From: Pseudobacter sp051955275
GTDB lineage: Bacteria > Bacteroidota > Bacteroidia > Chitinophagales > Chitinophagaceae
Direction of reading: 5' to 3'
DNA: 64,000 nucleotides
Assembly: GCF_051955275.1 (NCBI RefSeq)
Contig: NZ_JBQCGW010000301.1
Coordinates: 4,606 to 68,605 of the forward strand
Positions 43,368-51,886 of the stretch are shown in pieces. How positions within the stretch are numbered: position 1 is the stretch's first letter; every line of letters begins with the position of its first letter. A program made the position numbers and the translations under genes. The notes beneath the pieces are model-generated. The model was not told where the DNA came from. It searched no databases and was given only the letters and a program-made list of their open reading frames with translations.

Positions 43368-44567
43368 TTATCGGCCGGTGAGGATGTTTTTGACCTTGAG
43401 GGTGAGCACCACAGGCCCCTGTTCCCGCAGAACAAGCACTTTCAGCTTCTCGCCGGGGCTCTGAAGCAGGTTCTTGTAAGCCTGGATATTTTTACTGAAG
43501 TTATTGCCTACGGCCAGCACTATATCGCCGGGCAGGAAGCCTGCCGTCTCTGCCGGCGAGCCGGGCATAATGTCCACAATCTGGATCTCCCCATCCAGCA
43601 GGTACATGCCCAGGCCGGTATAAGAGTAATCGAAAACATCTTTGAAATGGCTGTTGGGCGTCATGTAGATATGACGGTGCTCGTAATTGATGATAAGGTT
43701 GAAACGGCGCAGCAGGTCATTGCCCACCAATCCTCCCAGGTATGGGTAGGAAGTTACATTGAATTCGTCCTCAAAAATATAAGTAGGTACATTCCTGAAT
43801 TTGTAAGGTCCCAGGCGAACCTGTTTGATCACACCCTGCCGCATCGGGGCCTTGCCGCCCAATCCTTCGGCCTGGGTGGCATACCAGCGGCGGCGGGTCT
43901 TTACCAGGGCGCTGTCCTGTACAAAATCAGAAGAAAGGAGCAGGCACATACCGGCGCCCGTATCAAAGTAGAAACGGGACGCGATCTCTTTTGCATCCCT
44001 CACTTCTGTTTGAAGGATGGGAATATTCACCAGCAGGGTCTTGAGCACAAAGCCCCCTTTCGGGTATTTGATAGCCCCCCTGGTAAGCACATATATTTTG
44101 GAACTGTCGTAATCTATCTTGATGATATACCGGTTGAGGAAGCTGTAACCGATGATGCCATCTATCTTTTCGCCATAGGCACTGGTAAGCACCGTATAAT
44201 CATTCACGTGAAAGTTAAGGCTGTCGACCTTCAGCCCGGGCAGTTGAAGGCTCTGGTTGTACACGAACCTGACCTGCCTGATGCCTGCAATGCCGCGGAT
44301 GGTGCGGTCGCTCATGGTAGTGGGGATCTGAAGCGAGTCAACTGTGGTGGAATCCAGCGAAATGCCGCCGCTGCCGGTATCGAGAATGAAATTGAGTGTA
44401 TCGGGAAAGTTGGCAAATTTAGCTTTCACAGTTATGATGCCCCCGGTAAGCAGCCTGAAAGGAAATGCTGCGATCTCACGGGCCGGCGGACCTGTCAGGA
44501 TCTCCTGGGCAGGGAGGGAACTCCTGATAAGGGTTAAAAGCAGCACAATGGTGGCAAGACGTTGCAT
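43368..44567 (-). CDS. Retropepsin-like aspartyl protease with PDZ domain
   Basis: A 399-residue exported protein (MQRLATIVLLLTLIRSSLPAQ signal). Two Asp-Thr-Gly motifs occur: FILDTGSGGIS near residue 62 and FYFDTGAGMCLLL near 200. The protein thus carries two retropepsin-like halves in one chain, the arrangement of pepsin-like monomers. A C-terminal PDZ domain follows (DGEIQIVDIMPGSPAETAGFLPGDIVLAVG). Many Bacteroidota carry this family; its targets are unknown. Confidence 0.88.
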   Translation of the reverse strand: MQRLATIVLLLTLIRSSLPAQEILTGPPAREIAAFPFRLLTGGIITVKAKFANFPDTLNFILDTGSGGISLDSTTVDSLQIPTTMSDRTIRGIAGIRQVRFVYNQSLQLPGLKVDSLNFHVNDYTVLTSAYGEKIDGIIGYSFLNRYIIKIDYDSSKIYVLTRGAIKYPKGGFVLKTLLVNIPILQTEVRDAKEIASRFYFDTGAGMCLLLSSDFVQDSALVKTRRRWYATQAEGLGGKAPMRQGVIKQVRLGPYKFRNVPTYIFEDEFNVTSYPYLGGLVGNDLLRRFNLIINYEHRHIYMTPNSHFKDVFDYSYTGLGMYLLDGEIQIVDIMPGSPAETAGFLPGDIVLAVGNNFSKNIQAYKNLLQSPGEKLKVLVLREQGPVVLTLKVKNILTGR

Positions 44568-44615
44568 GCAGCTAGTTTAATCAATTTCCCGGGTTGTTTA
44601 TCTTATTATCGACGA

Positions 44616-44676
44616 ACTACAGGCTGCGCCTGCCATATGACAGCGAGTCTGCGCCGGGCCTGAAGCAATCTGTAGT
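44616..44676. repeat. 61 bp element bounded by inverted ACTACAG
   Basis: ACTACAG (44616-44622) and CTGTAGT (44670-44676) enclose GC-rich sequence with a small inner hairpin CAGGC/GCCTG (44620-44632). It lies in the divergent gap between the protease gene and mqnC, upstream of the mqnC -7 box. It may be a small structured element or operator; no further copy was noticed in the window. Confidence 0.35.
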
Positions 44677-44740
44677 AAGTTAATCGAATTTAAGATACCA
44701 TGGGTTGCCGCCGATGTAAAATAAATACTCCCCGAATGCG

Positions 44741-44748
44741 TACTTTTG
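44741..44748 (+). promoter_or_regulatory. Candidate -7 element for mqnC
   Basis: TACTTTTG matches TAnnTTTG and ends 16 bp before the mqnC ATG. No clear TTTG lies at the -33 spacing; the region upstream is A/T rich. Confidence 0.45.
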
Positions 44749-44764
44749 TGTTTCAATAGTTCCT

Positions 44765-45889
44765 ATGCACCTACAAGATTTGTATCAGAAGGCCCTGAAC
44801 TTTGAGTTTCTGACCATTGAAGAAGGAATGATGCTGTTTGAAGAAGCACCCCTGTCAGACCTCATGTTCGTAGCGGATGAGCTCCGTAAGAAACAGGTGC
44901 CGCACGGTAAGGTAACCTGGCAGATAGACCGGAATGTGAACACCACCAACGTGTGTACCGCCAATTGCAAGTTCTGCAACTTCTACCGTATTCCCGGTCA
45001 TGCAGACGCTTACATTACAGATATCGACACTTATAAAAAGAAGATCGAGGAAACCATCCGCTGGGGAGGTGATCAGTTGCTGCTGCAGGGCGGCCACCAT
45101 CCGGCACTGGGGCTTCAGTTCTATGTTGATCTCTTCAGACAGCTGAAACAACTCTATCCAAACATCAAGCTCCACACGCTCGGGCCACCCGAAGTGGCGC
45201 ATATCACCAAGCTGGAAAAATCCACGCACCGCGAAGTGCTTACGGCTTTGAAAGAAGCCGGGATGGACAGCCTGCCCGGCGCAGGAGCAGAGATACTGGT
45301 AGACCGTGTACGCAGACTGATCTCCAAAGGGAAATGCGGATCACAGGAATGGCTGGATATCATGGCAGAAGCACACCAGCTGGATATCACCACATCCGGC
45401 ACTATGATGTTCGGTCACGTGGAAACGCTCCGCGAAAGATTTGAACACCTGGTGAAGATCCGTGAAGTACAAAGCCGCAAACCCGCTACGGCCAATGGTT
45501 TCCTGGCATTCATTCCCTGGACCTTCCAGGATGTTGACACCCTGCTCACCCGCATCCGCGGTGTGCAGAACCTCACCACTCCTGATGAATATATCCGCAT
45601 GATCGCTATCAGCCGAATCATGCTGCCCAATGTGAAGAATATCCAGGCTTCCTGGCTTACTGTTGGTAAGAAAACAGCGCAGATCTGTCTGCATGCCGGC
45701 GCCAATGATTTCGGCAGCATCATGCTTGAAGAGAATGTGGTAAGTGCCGCCGGCGCGCCGCATCGCTTCACGTACAAGAGCATCCAGGATGCCATTGCAG
45801 AAGCAGGCTTTGTCCCTCAGCTGAGAACACAGAAGTACCAGTTCAGGGAAATGCCCGCAGTGATTGAAGAACAGGTGATCAATTATTAA
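44765..45889 (+). CDS. mqnC: Cyclic dehypoxanthinyl futalosine synthase
   Basis: A 374-residue radical SAM enzyme of the futalosine route to menaquinone. The [4Fe-4S] cysteines are C64, C68 and C71 in NVCTANCKFCNFYR. Other MqnC marks are TWQIDRNVNTTNVCTANC, WGGDQLLLQGGHHP and GAGAEILVDRVR. Menaquinone made by this pathway is the likely substrate of the alternative complex III encoded at 16.8-31.3 kb. A REP-like hairpin follows 8 bp after the stop codon. No other mqn gene is in the window. Confidence 0.95.
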   Translation: MHLQDLYQKALNFEFLTIEEGMMLFEEAPLSDLMFVADELRKKQVPHGKVTWQIDRNVNTTNVCTANCKFCNFYRIPGHADAYITDIDTYKKKIEETIRWGGDQLLLQGGHHPALGLQFYVDLFRQLKQLYPNIKLHTLGPPEVAHITKLEKSTHREVLTALKEAGMDSLPGAGAEILVDRVRRLISKGKCGSQEWLDIMAEAHQLDITTSGTMMFGHVETLRERFEHLVKIREVQSRKPATANGFLAFIPWTFQDVDTLLTRIRGVQNLTTPDEYIRMIAISRIMLPNVKNIQASWLTVGKKTAQICLHAGANDFGSIMLEENVVSAAGAPHRFTYKSIQDAIAEAGFVPQLRTQKYQFREMPAVIEEQVINY

Positions 45890-45896
45890 GCGGAGC

Positions 45897-45934
45897 GTGC
45901 CCGGTCGCTCGCGTCCCCGCGAGTGACCGGGCAC
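45897..45934. repeat. REP-like repeat, copy C (full length)
   Basis: The best copy: GTGCCCGGTCGCTCGCG (45897-45913), loop TCCC, CGCGAGTGACCGGGCAC (45918-45934), a 17 bp stem with a single G-T pair. It lies 8 bp after the mqnC stop and may also help end transcription, though no T run follows. Confidence 0.9.
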
Positions 45935-45983
45935 ACCCGAAGTATATATTACGGTTAAGGCTTGAATAGTTGCACATAAACCA

Positions 45984-48959
45984 ATGCTTATGTCAACGCG
46001 CCTGCCTATTGCCCCACACCGTAAACCATTGCGTATTGTACTGGCCATCCTGGCCGGCCTGCTGCTATGTGTTTTCCTATACACCTCGCTGTTTGCTCCT
46101 CCCGCTCAAGGATATGCGTACCTCCTATGGCTGCTGGGAGCACTCTCCTGCCTCATCATCATCATACTTGACCTTTTTGTTGCTGCCCGGAAACAGCTGA
46201 TCACAAAAGTTCAGCAGGAAAAAGCCATCGATGGCCTCTCCTATGCCATGAGCTTCGGATGGATGGGCAGCTGGAAAGTGAACCTGCTCACCAACGAGAT
46301 TACCCTCAGCAAGGAATTCATGACCCTGCTGGGCGAAGACCCTGTTGAAACCACCATGCCCTTTTCCACCTATATGGACAAATACATCGTCCCAGAATCA
46401 CATGAGCAGATCAGGGAAAGCATGGGCATGGCCATGCAGAACAGGGATAACCCGGAGCATGAAGCCAGTTTCGATCATCCTGTCCGCAAGCGTAATGGCA
46501 ACATCGCACATATCTTTGTACGGGCGCGGATCATGAGCAAAAACGAAGCCTTCGGCATCGCCCGCGATATCACCGATCTCAAAAATGCAGAAACAGCACT
46601 GGCCCTGAAAGAAAAGCGTTTCCGCCTCCTGGCAGAATATTCAGATGATATCATTTCAGAACATAAGCCCAACAGCGAATTCGTTTATATATCTCCGTCA
46701 GTAAAAAAGATCCTGGGCTACTCACCCGAAGAGATCGAAGGGCGCACCGTGCTTGAATTCCTGCACCCCGCCGATATCCATAAGTTCGCCCCATCCAGCC
46801 AGTACCTGGATGTTCTCGAAACCCGCGACAACCTGATCGTACGCTACCGTATGCGAACCAAACAAGGCGGTTACACCTGGCTGGAAAGCATCGTAAAGCC
46901 TATTAAAACTGAAGGCAGGATAACAGGCGTGATTTCCACCTCCCGCGATATCACTGAGAGAAAGATCTATGAGGACGAAGTGAAGCAGAATAAAGAGCTG
47001 CTGCGCACCGTGATAGATTCAACGCCCGACTGGATCTTTATCAAAGACAATGATTTCAGGTTCCGCCTCGTGAACCAGGGCTTCGCAAATGCCATGAACC
47101 GGCAACCCGAAGAGTTCATCGGCAAAACCGATCTCGAAATAGGTTTCCCTATCGAAGCCGTAATGGGCGATAAAGAAAAAGGAACACCTGGCTTTCATGA
47201 AGATGACGCACAGGTGCTGGAAACCGGTAAGAGCAAAATGGTGATTGAAGAATCGTACATCCTCAGTGGACGCCGTGTGACCATGAGCGTTGTAAAAGTT
47301 CCTGTGCTGGATAGCGACAAAAAAAGAGTGACGGGCATCCTGGGTTATGCCCACGACATCTCCGATCTCATAGAAGCCAGGAATATTGCAGAGCAGGCAA
47401 ACCTTGCCAAAAGCAGCTTCATGGCCAATATGAGCCACGAATTGCGTACTCCCATGAATGGCATCATCGGTTTCACGGACCTGCTTCTCACCACCCAGCT
47501 GCAATCCTCCCAATATGAGTATTTACTCAACGTCAAAAATTCAGCATACGGACTGCTTGAGATCATCAACGATATTCTCGAATTCTCCCGCATTGAATCC
47601 GGCAAACTGCAGATAGATCATGTGCAGTTCCCACTGGATGTACTGGTGCAGGAAAGTGTGGACATCCTCACGGTGAAAGCGCATGAGAAGAACCTGGAAG
47701 TGATCTGTCATATTGATCCAGACCTGCCTTCGCAGTTCATGGGCGACCCCACCCGGATCAGGCAGGTATTGGTGAACCTGTTGGGCAATGCAATCAAGTT
47801 CACACCCGCCGGCGAGATTTTCATCTCCCTCATCATCGGAAGAGGAATACATGTAGAAGCCGGGAAGAAGATCATGGACATCCTGCTTTCCGTACAGGAT
47901 ACCGGCATTGGCATTTCTGAAGCGCACCTGTCACGGATCTTTGAAAGCTTCACACAGGCCGATGTTGCCACCACGCGTAACTACGGCGGCACGGGGCTTG
48001 GCCTCACTATCAGCAAGAGCCTCGCCACCATGATGGGAGGCGACATCACCGTTGCCAGTGAGCCTGGCAGGGGCAGCACCTTCAGCCTTGTATTACCACT
48101 GGAAGTAGTGGATGAAATGCCGAATTCACACGGAACTGAAAAACCACCACTCCGTAAAGTGCTGGTAATAGACGATAACAGCACCAACCGCTGGCTGATG
48201 CAGGAGATCCTCCGCCATTACAGTATCAGTTGCGAAACAGCTTCAGGCGCCAAAGAAGCACTTGCCATACTGGACCGCATGCAGCAAAACCAGGAGCCGC
48301 TTGACCTGATCATCACCGATCATCATATGCCGGAAATGAATGGCATTCAGCTGGTGCAGGAAATGCGCAGGAAGCTCGGCACAATTAGCCAGCCCACTAT
48401 CCTCATGCTCTCCAGCATAGAAAAAAATGAGCACCTGGAAGAAGCCAATGCACTGGGCATCGACCGCTTCCTCACCAAACCGGTGAAAATGCATGAGCTC
48501 TATGAACTGCTCTGTTCCATTTTCAATACAGGTTATGAACGTAAAGTATCCCAGGCCAAAGTGGAGAGCACACTGAAGAAAGGAAATGGCGCATCAATCA
48601 TGGTAGTAGAGGATGAACCCGTCAACATGATGCTGATCACGGAAATACTGGCAAAGATGGGCTTCCAGGTGATGCAGGCAAAGAACGGGAAAGAAGCCAT
48701 CCTGATGCTGGAAAACGCCAAACCTGCGCTGATCTTCATGGATGTGAATATGCCCGAAATGGATGGATATGCCACCACCCGGCGTATCCGCGCCACACCC
48801 GGCCCCAATCAGGGGGTGCCTATTATTGCCCTCACCGCCGATGCCATGGATGGCGATAAGGAAAACTGCCTCCGCAACGGCATGGATGATTACCTGAGCA
48901 AACCTTTCCGGCTGGAAGACCTGATGGAATTGCTGAAAAGCAGGGAGTTACTGAGCTGA
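45984..48959 (+). CDS. Hybrid sensor histidine kinase with three PAS domains and two receivers
   Basis: A 991-residue kinase. Two membrane helices lie near residues 16-37 and 43-67 with almost no periplasmic loop, so the signal is probably sensed in the membrane or cytoplasm. PAS domains cover about 85-200, 210-325 and 340-462. The kinase core has H485 (MSHELRTPMNG), the N box VNLLGNAIKF, and G boxes DTGIGI and GGTGLGLTIS. Two receivers follow with D779 (LIITDHHMPEMNG) and D920 (LIFMDVNMPEMDGY) and lysines K832 and K973. No output domain or partner regulator is next to it, so phosphotransfer goes elsewhere. Confidence 0.95.
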   Translation: MLMSTRLPIAPHRKPLRIVLAILAGLLLCVFLYTSLFAPPAQGYAYLLWLLGALSCLIIIILDLFVAARKQLITKVQQEKAIDGLSYAMSFGWMGSWKVNLLTNEITLSKEFMTLLGEDPVETTMPFSTYMDKYIVPESHEQIRESMGMAMQNRDNPEHEASFDHPVRKRNGNIAHIFVRARIMSKNEAFGIARDITDLKNAETALALKEKRFRLLAEYSDDIISEHKPNSEFVYISPSVKKILGYSPEEIEGRTVLEFLHPADIHKFAPSSQYLDVLETRDNLIVRYRMRTKQGGYTWLESIVKPIKTEGRITGVISTSRDITERKIYEDEVKQNKELLRTVIDSTPDWIFIKDNDFRFRLVNQGFANAMNRQPEEFIGKTDLEIGFPIEAVMGDKEKGTPGFHEDDAQVLETGKSKMVIEESYILSGRRVTMSVVKVPVLDSDKKRVTGILGYAHDISDLIEARNIAEQANLAKSSFMANMSHELRTPMNGIIGFTDLLLTTQLQSSQYEYLLNVKNSAYGLLEIINDILEFSRIESGKLQIDHVQFPLDVLVQESVDILTVKAHEKNLEVICHIDPDLPSQFMGDPTRIRQVLVNLLGNAIKFTPAGEIFISLIIGRGIHVEAGKKIMDILLSVQDTGIGISEAHLSRIFESFTQADVATTRNYGGTGLGLTISKSLATMMGGDITVASEPGRGSTFSLVLPLEVVDEMPNSHGTEKPPLRKVLVIDDNSTNRWLMQEILRHYSISCETASGAKEALAILDRMQQNQEPLDLIITDHHMPEMNGIQLVQEMRRKLGTISQPTILMLSSIEKNEHLEEANALGIDRFLTKPVKMHELYELLCSIFNTGYERKVSQAKVESTLKKGNGASIMVVEDEPVNMMLITEILAKMGFQVMQAKNGKEAILMLENAKPALIFMDVNMPEMDGYATTRRIRATPGPNQGVPIIALTADAMDGDKENCLRNGMDDYLSKPFRLEDLMELLKSRELLS

Positions 48960-48991
48960 AATCAATTTTGAAGTGCCCAGATACTTCTGCA

Positions 48992-49014
48992 GTGCCCGGT
49001 CGCTCGCGTCCCCG
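48992..49014 (+). repeat. REP-like repeat, copy D (half element)
   Basis: GTGCCCGGTCGCTCGCG and the TCCC loop (48992-49014) match copy C exactly, but the right arm is missing and ATACAACGCCCGG follows. It is therefore a truncated copy, 32 bp after the hybrid kinase stop. Confidence 0.8.
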
Positions 49015-49063
49015 ATACAACGCCCGGCATATTTCTTGCGTCTTATTGGCAAACAATCCGCAA

Positions 49064-49354
49064 ATGAACCGTTCCGGTCTGCCTTCACTGGGCCTCTGCA
49101 TTTTAATGGATTTCCTGGGATACATCAGCTATGCCATCCCCGGACTGGGTGAATTCAGCGATATCATCTGGGCCCCCATATCTGCGTTCATTTTCTTCAG
49201 GATGTTCGGAGGATGGAAAGGCGCATTCGGTGGGATCTTCAACTTCGTAGAGGAGCTCATGCCCGGCCTCGATTTCATCCCCAGCTTTACCATCATGTAC
49301 TTCTGGCAGCGCGCTAACCGCCCACTGCAAACCGGTATCCAACGCCCTTTATAG
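49064..49354 (+). CDS. Small membrane protein, unknown
   Basis: The ATG at 49064 gives 96 residues with two or three hydrophobic stretches: LGLCILMDFLGYISYAIPG, IIWAPISAFIFFRMFGG and LDFIPSFTIMYFW. The composition is rich in Gly/Phe/Ile with GGWKGAFGGIFNFVEELMPG. Similar short proteins are found in many Bacteroidota, but I cannot name a function. Its last 41 bp overlap the 3' end of the convergent response-regulator gene, which lends weight to careful checking of the stop. Confidence 0.7.
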   Translation: MNRSGLPSLGLCILMDFLGYISYAIPGLGEFSDIIWAPISAFIFFRMFGGWKGAFGGIFNFVEELMPGLDFIPSFTIMYFWQRANRPLQTGIQRPL

Positions 49355-50009
49355 TGATGATGCTGAGCCGCTCATCGTCCCGCAGATAACTGCGCAGCTT
49401 GGTGATGTAAACATCCAGGTTCCTGGAGTTGAAGAAAGAATCGTTGCCCCATAATAAATTCAGGATCTCACGCCGGTCGATGATACGGTCGCGGTGCGCA
49501 TACAGTAGTCGCAGCAGTTCGCTTTCCCGGAAACTCAGCTTACGTTCATCAGTACCCGAAACAAGTGTCTGGCGCACGAAATGGAAATGATATTTTCCGA
49601 TGCTCACCTGTTCCGTTGGTTCTTCAACCACTCTGGAGGCACGCTTGCTCTTCATCACATTTTCTATTCTTACAATCAGCTCTTCCATGCTGAAAGGCTT
49701 GCGGATATAATCGTTACCACCCAGCGAAAAACCTTTCACAAGATCGGCCGTTTGTGTTTTTGCAGTCAGAAATATGATCGGGATCTGCTCATTGCTTTCC
49801 CGGATAGAAGAAGCGAGGGTAAAGCCATCCACACCGGGCAGCATCACATCCAGCACACAGATATCGGGGTTGGTATTATGAAACAATTCCATTACATGGG
49901 CTCCATCGCTTTCCATCACCACATGATAGCCCCTGCTCTCCAGGCTTTCTTTTACGATCTTGCCCAGGAAAAGTTCATCTTCTACATACAATATGGTGCA
50001 GGGTGTCAT
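49314..50009 (-). CDS. OmpR-family response regulator
   Basis: A 231-residue regulator: receiver with phosphorylation Asp in DICVLDVMLPGVDGF, the Lys in YIRKPFS, and a winged-helix DNA-binding domain (ESELLRLLYAHRDRIIDRREILNLLWG...DVYITKLRSYLRDD). It shares the ATGA overlap (4 bp) with the sensor kinase gene upstream, so the pair is translated together. Its promoter lies before the kinase, and an inverted repeat there (51775-51795) may be its own operator. The 3' end overlaps the convergent small membrane protein gene. Confidence 0.96.
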   Translation of the reverse strand: MTPCTILYVEDELFLGKIVKESLESRGYHVVMESDGAHVMELFHNTNPDICVLDVMLPGVDGFTLASSIRESNEQIPIIFLTAKTQTADLVKGFSLGGNDYIRKPFSMEELIVRIENVMKSKRASRVVEEPTEQVSIGKYHFHFVRQTLVSGTDERKLSFRESELLRLLYAHRDRIIDRREILNLLWGNDSFFNSRNLDVYITKLRSYLRDDERLSIITIKGVGYRFAVGG

Positions 50010-51757
50010 AAGGTGTCTGGTAATTGGATGATGAAACTGCTGCCTTCGCCGGGCTCACTCACCACTTCAATACTTCCCCTGTGCCGCTCCACCACATAGG
50101 CCACGTAACTGAGGCCCAGTCCGTATCCTTTTACATTATGGGTATTGCCGGAAGGCACACGGAAGAATTTATCGAACACTTTTTTCTGATAAGCGGAAGC
50201 GATTCCCACACCGTTATCGGAAACTATCAATTGAATTCCCTTATCATTTCGGTTAATGATCACAGTTATAGAAGGCGATTCACCGCTGTACTTCAGGGCA
50301 TTGTCGAGCAGGTTGAAGATCACACTGGTGAGATGCAGCCTGTCTGCGTTGATGGTAAGATCTTCACCTTCCGCGTGCAGCTGCACGGAAGCTTTCGCCT
50401 TCTCAAACTGCAGGCGCATACTTGCCATCACTTCTTCAGCCAGCTGACTAAGATCGAAACGCTCCGTTTTTAAATCCACCTGGTGCTTCTCAAACATTGA
50501 CAGGCGCAGCACTTTGTCAACCAGTAACGACAGGCGCTGAAGCTCACTGTTGGATATATCCAGATATTCCTCTGTTCTTCTCGGATCATCCATTGCATGG
50601 AAATTCTTCAATGCCTCGATGGCCACACTCACAGTAGCGATTGGTGTTTTGAGCTCATGAGTGATATTACTGATCAGGTCATTCTTGAACTGGGTAAGCC
50701 TTCGCTGCTTCACCAGGTTGCGATAGAGCAACACAAAACTGAAGCTGGTGAGTGCAATCAATAACAGGGATAGCGCTATCTGCGGAGAGAGTTTACGGAT
50801 GATATACCTGAACGTATCATGAAGCTCATAACGCAGATAATAATTACTGGCGTACCCCATCAGCAGTTCATTGGTGCGCGTGGGATCTATCAACTCTCCG
50901 GGCTGTCGCTCACTCACAGAATCTTTGATGATAGTGTAATTTACTTTCAGCGACTCCTTATCCAGTGCTGTACGGTAGCGTTTGTTCAGCTCTGCCATGG
51001 ACAGCGTGTCTTTCAGGGAGTCCACCCGCTGCAACAGGTTGCGGAATGTACCGTCTTCCATGAGACGGGTAAGCACCATATAATCTTTCACACTATCTTT
51101 TGACACATTCATGGAAATCTTTCCCGGCCTTGCATTGCCGGATGATTTTGCCCTGGTGGCAGGTATGCTGTTCTCAATGGTGATGGCGCTCACAGAACCC
51201 TTCAATGGAGATCTGGTTTTGATCAACATTTCCTTGTTGGTAGCCATTGAGATCGTGATGGCGGAATCAGGGATCTCACCCTCGGATGATTTCACGCTTT
51301 TTCTGATATGGATGGCACGGATCCTTTCCGGCGACACGGAGTCTATTGCTATGAATGTAGCGTTGGCAGGAACTGAGTCTCCCCGGAGATTTATTCGCTC
51401 CTGAAGCCTTATCTTCTGAAAGTTTGGATCCGGCGGGATATTGGTGACCACCATCTCATCGGCTGGATGTGGCTCAAGCGTTGCCATGGGAGTGGCTCCT
51501 GCTGTTTCCGGCATCCTGGACGCTACATTCACAGGCATCCCTTTTGCTGCCCTGGCCCATACCCGCACATTGGTATCCTGCTTGAGCGTTTCCGCCTGCA
51601 GGCGGTAGGCCACACTGCGAAAAAGCACGCTGGTGCGGATTGTCAACGTATTTTCCTCTTCCTGGTAATTCTTGTACATCCAATAACCCTGAAAGGCAAT
51701 GATGGCCAGGATGGCCATTACCATTAAGATCACGGGAATATTGATGCGTTTGCTCAT
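50006..51757 (-). CDS. Two-component sensor histidine kinase
   Basis: A 583-residue kinase. One N-terminal helix (VILMVMAILAIIAFQGYWMY), a large extracytoplasmic domain of about 290 residues (rich in Ser/Thr with no recognised fold), a second helix near 330 (IALSLLLIALTSFSFVLLY), then HisKA (ISNITHELKTPIATVSV, the His is the phosphosite) and HATPase (VIFNLLDNALKYSGES, VSDNGVGIA, GYGLGLSYV). There is no PAS or HAMP. The stop overlaps the regulator start by 4 bp. Confidence 0.95.
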   Translation of the reverse strand: MSKRINIPVILMVMAILAIIAFQGYWMYKNYQEEENTLTIRTSVLFRSVAYRLQAETLKQDTNVRVWARAAKGMPVNVASRMPETAGATPMATLEPHPADEMVVTNIPPDPNFQKIRLQERINLRGDSVPANATFIAIDSVSPERIRAIHIRKSVKSSEGEIPDSAITISMATNKEMLIKTRSPLKGSVSAITIENSIPATRAKSSGNARPGKISMNVSKDSVKDYMVLTRLMEDGTFRNLLQRVDSLKDTLSMAELNKRYRTALDKESLKVNYTIIKDSVSERQPGELIDPTRTNELLMGYASNYYLRYELHDTFRYIIRKLSPQIALSLLLIALTSFSFVLLYRNLVKQRRLTQFKNDLISNITHELKTPIATVSVAIEALKNFHAMDDPRRTEEYLDISNSELQRLSLLVDKVLRLSMFEKHQVDLKTERFDLSQLAEEVMASMRLQFEKAKASVQLHAEGEDLTINADRLHLTSVIFNLLDNALKYSGESPSITVIINRNDKGIQLIVSDNGVGIASAYQKKVFDKFFRVPSGNTHNVKGYGLGLSYVAYVVERHRGSIEVVSEPGEGSSFIIQLPDTL

Positions 51758-51763
51758 GCCTTA

Positions 51764-51795
51764 CAAATGTAAAGTTTCCGGCATTCCACCGGAAA
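51764..51795 (-). promoter_or_regulatory. Candidate promoter of the kinase/regulator pair with inverted repeat
   Basis: On the minus strand TACATTTG (51764-51771) lies 6 bp before the kinase ATG. Between this -7 box and the -33 region is an exact inverted repeat TTTCCGG-N7-CCGGAAA (51775-51795). A regulator bound there would block or help RNA polymerase, and autoregulation by the response regulator is a natural guess. Confidence 0.5.
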
Positions 51796-51858
51796 AAGCA
51801 TTAACCTTAATTAACATTAAACAAAACATCATTAACCTGAAAGCGACTGGCGGTACAA

Positions 51859-51866
51859 TAGCTTTG
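51859..51866 (+). promoter_or_regulatory. Candidate -7 element for GLPGLI gene
   Basis: TAGCTTTG matches TAnnTTTG and ends 20 bp before the GLPGLI gene ATG. No clear -33 TTTG is seen. Confidence 0.45.
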
Positions 51867-51886
51867 GTCCAATAAATCAAAGCCAC

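Noticed and set aside
43098..44537. A 479-codon plus-strand open frame over the aspartic protease gene
   Set aside because: The minus strand has signal peptide, two DTG motifs and PDZ; the plus frame is a shadow produced by codon bias.
44616..44676. Riboswitch upstream of mqnC
   Set aside because: The element lies upstream of the most likely mqnC -7 box, so it would not be in the transcript.
45897..45934. Copy C hairpin as a plain intrinsic terminator of mqnC
   Set aside because: No T run follows, and the same core occurs at four other sites in different contexts, which fits a dispersed repeat better.
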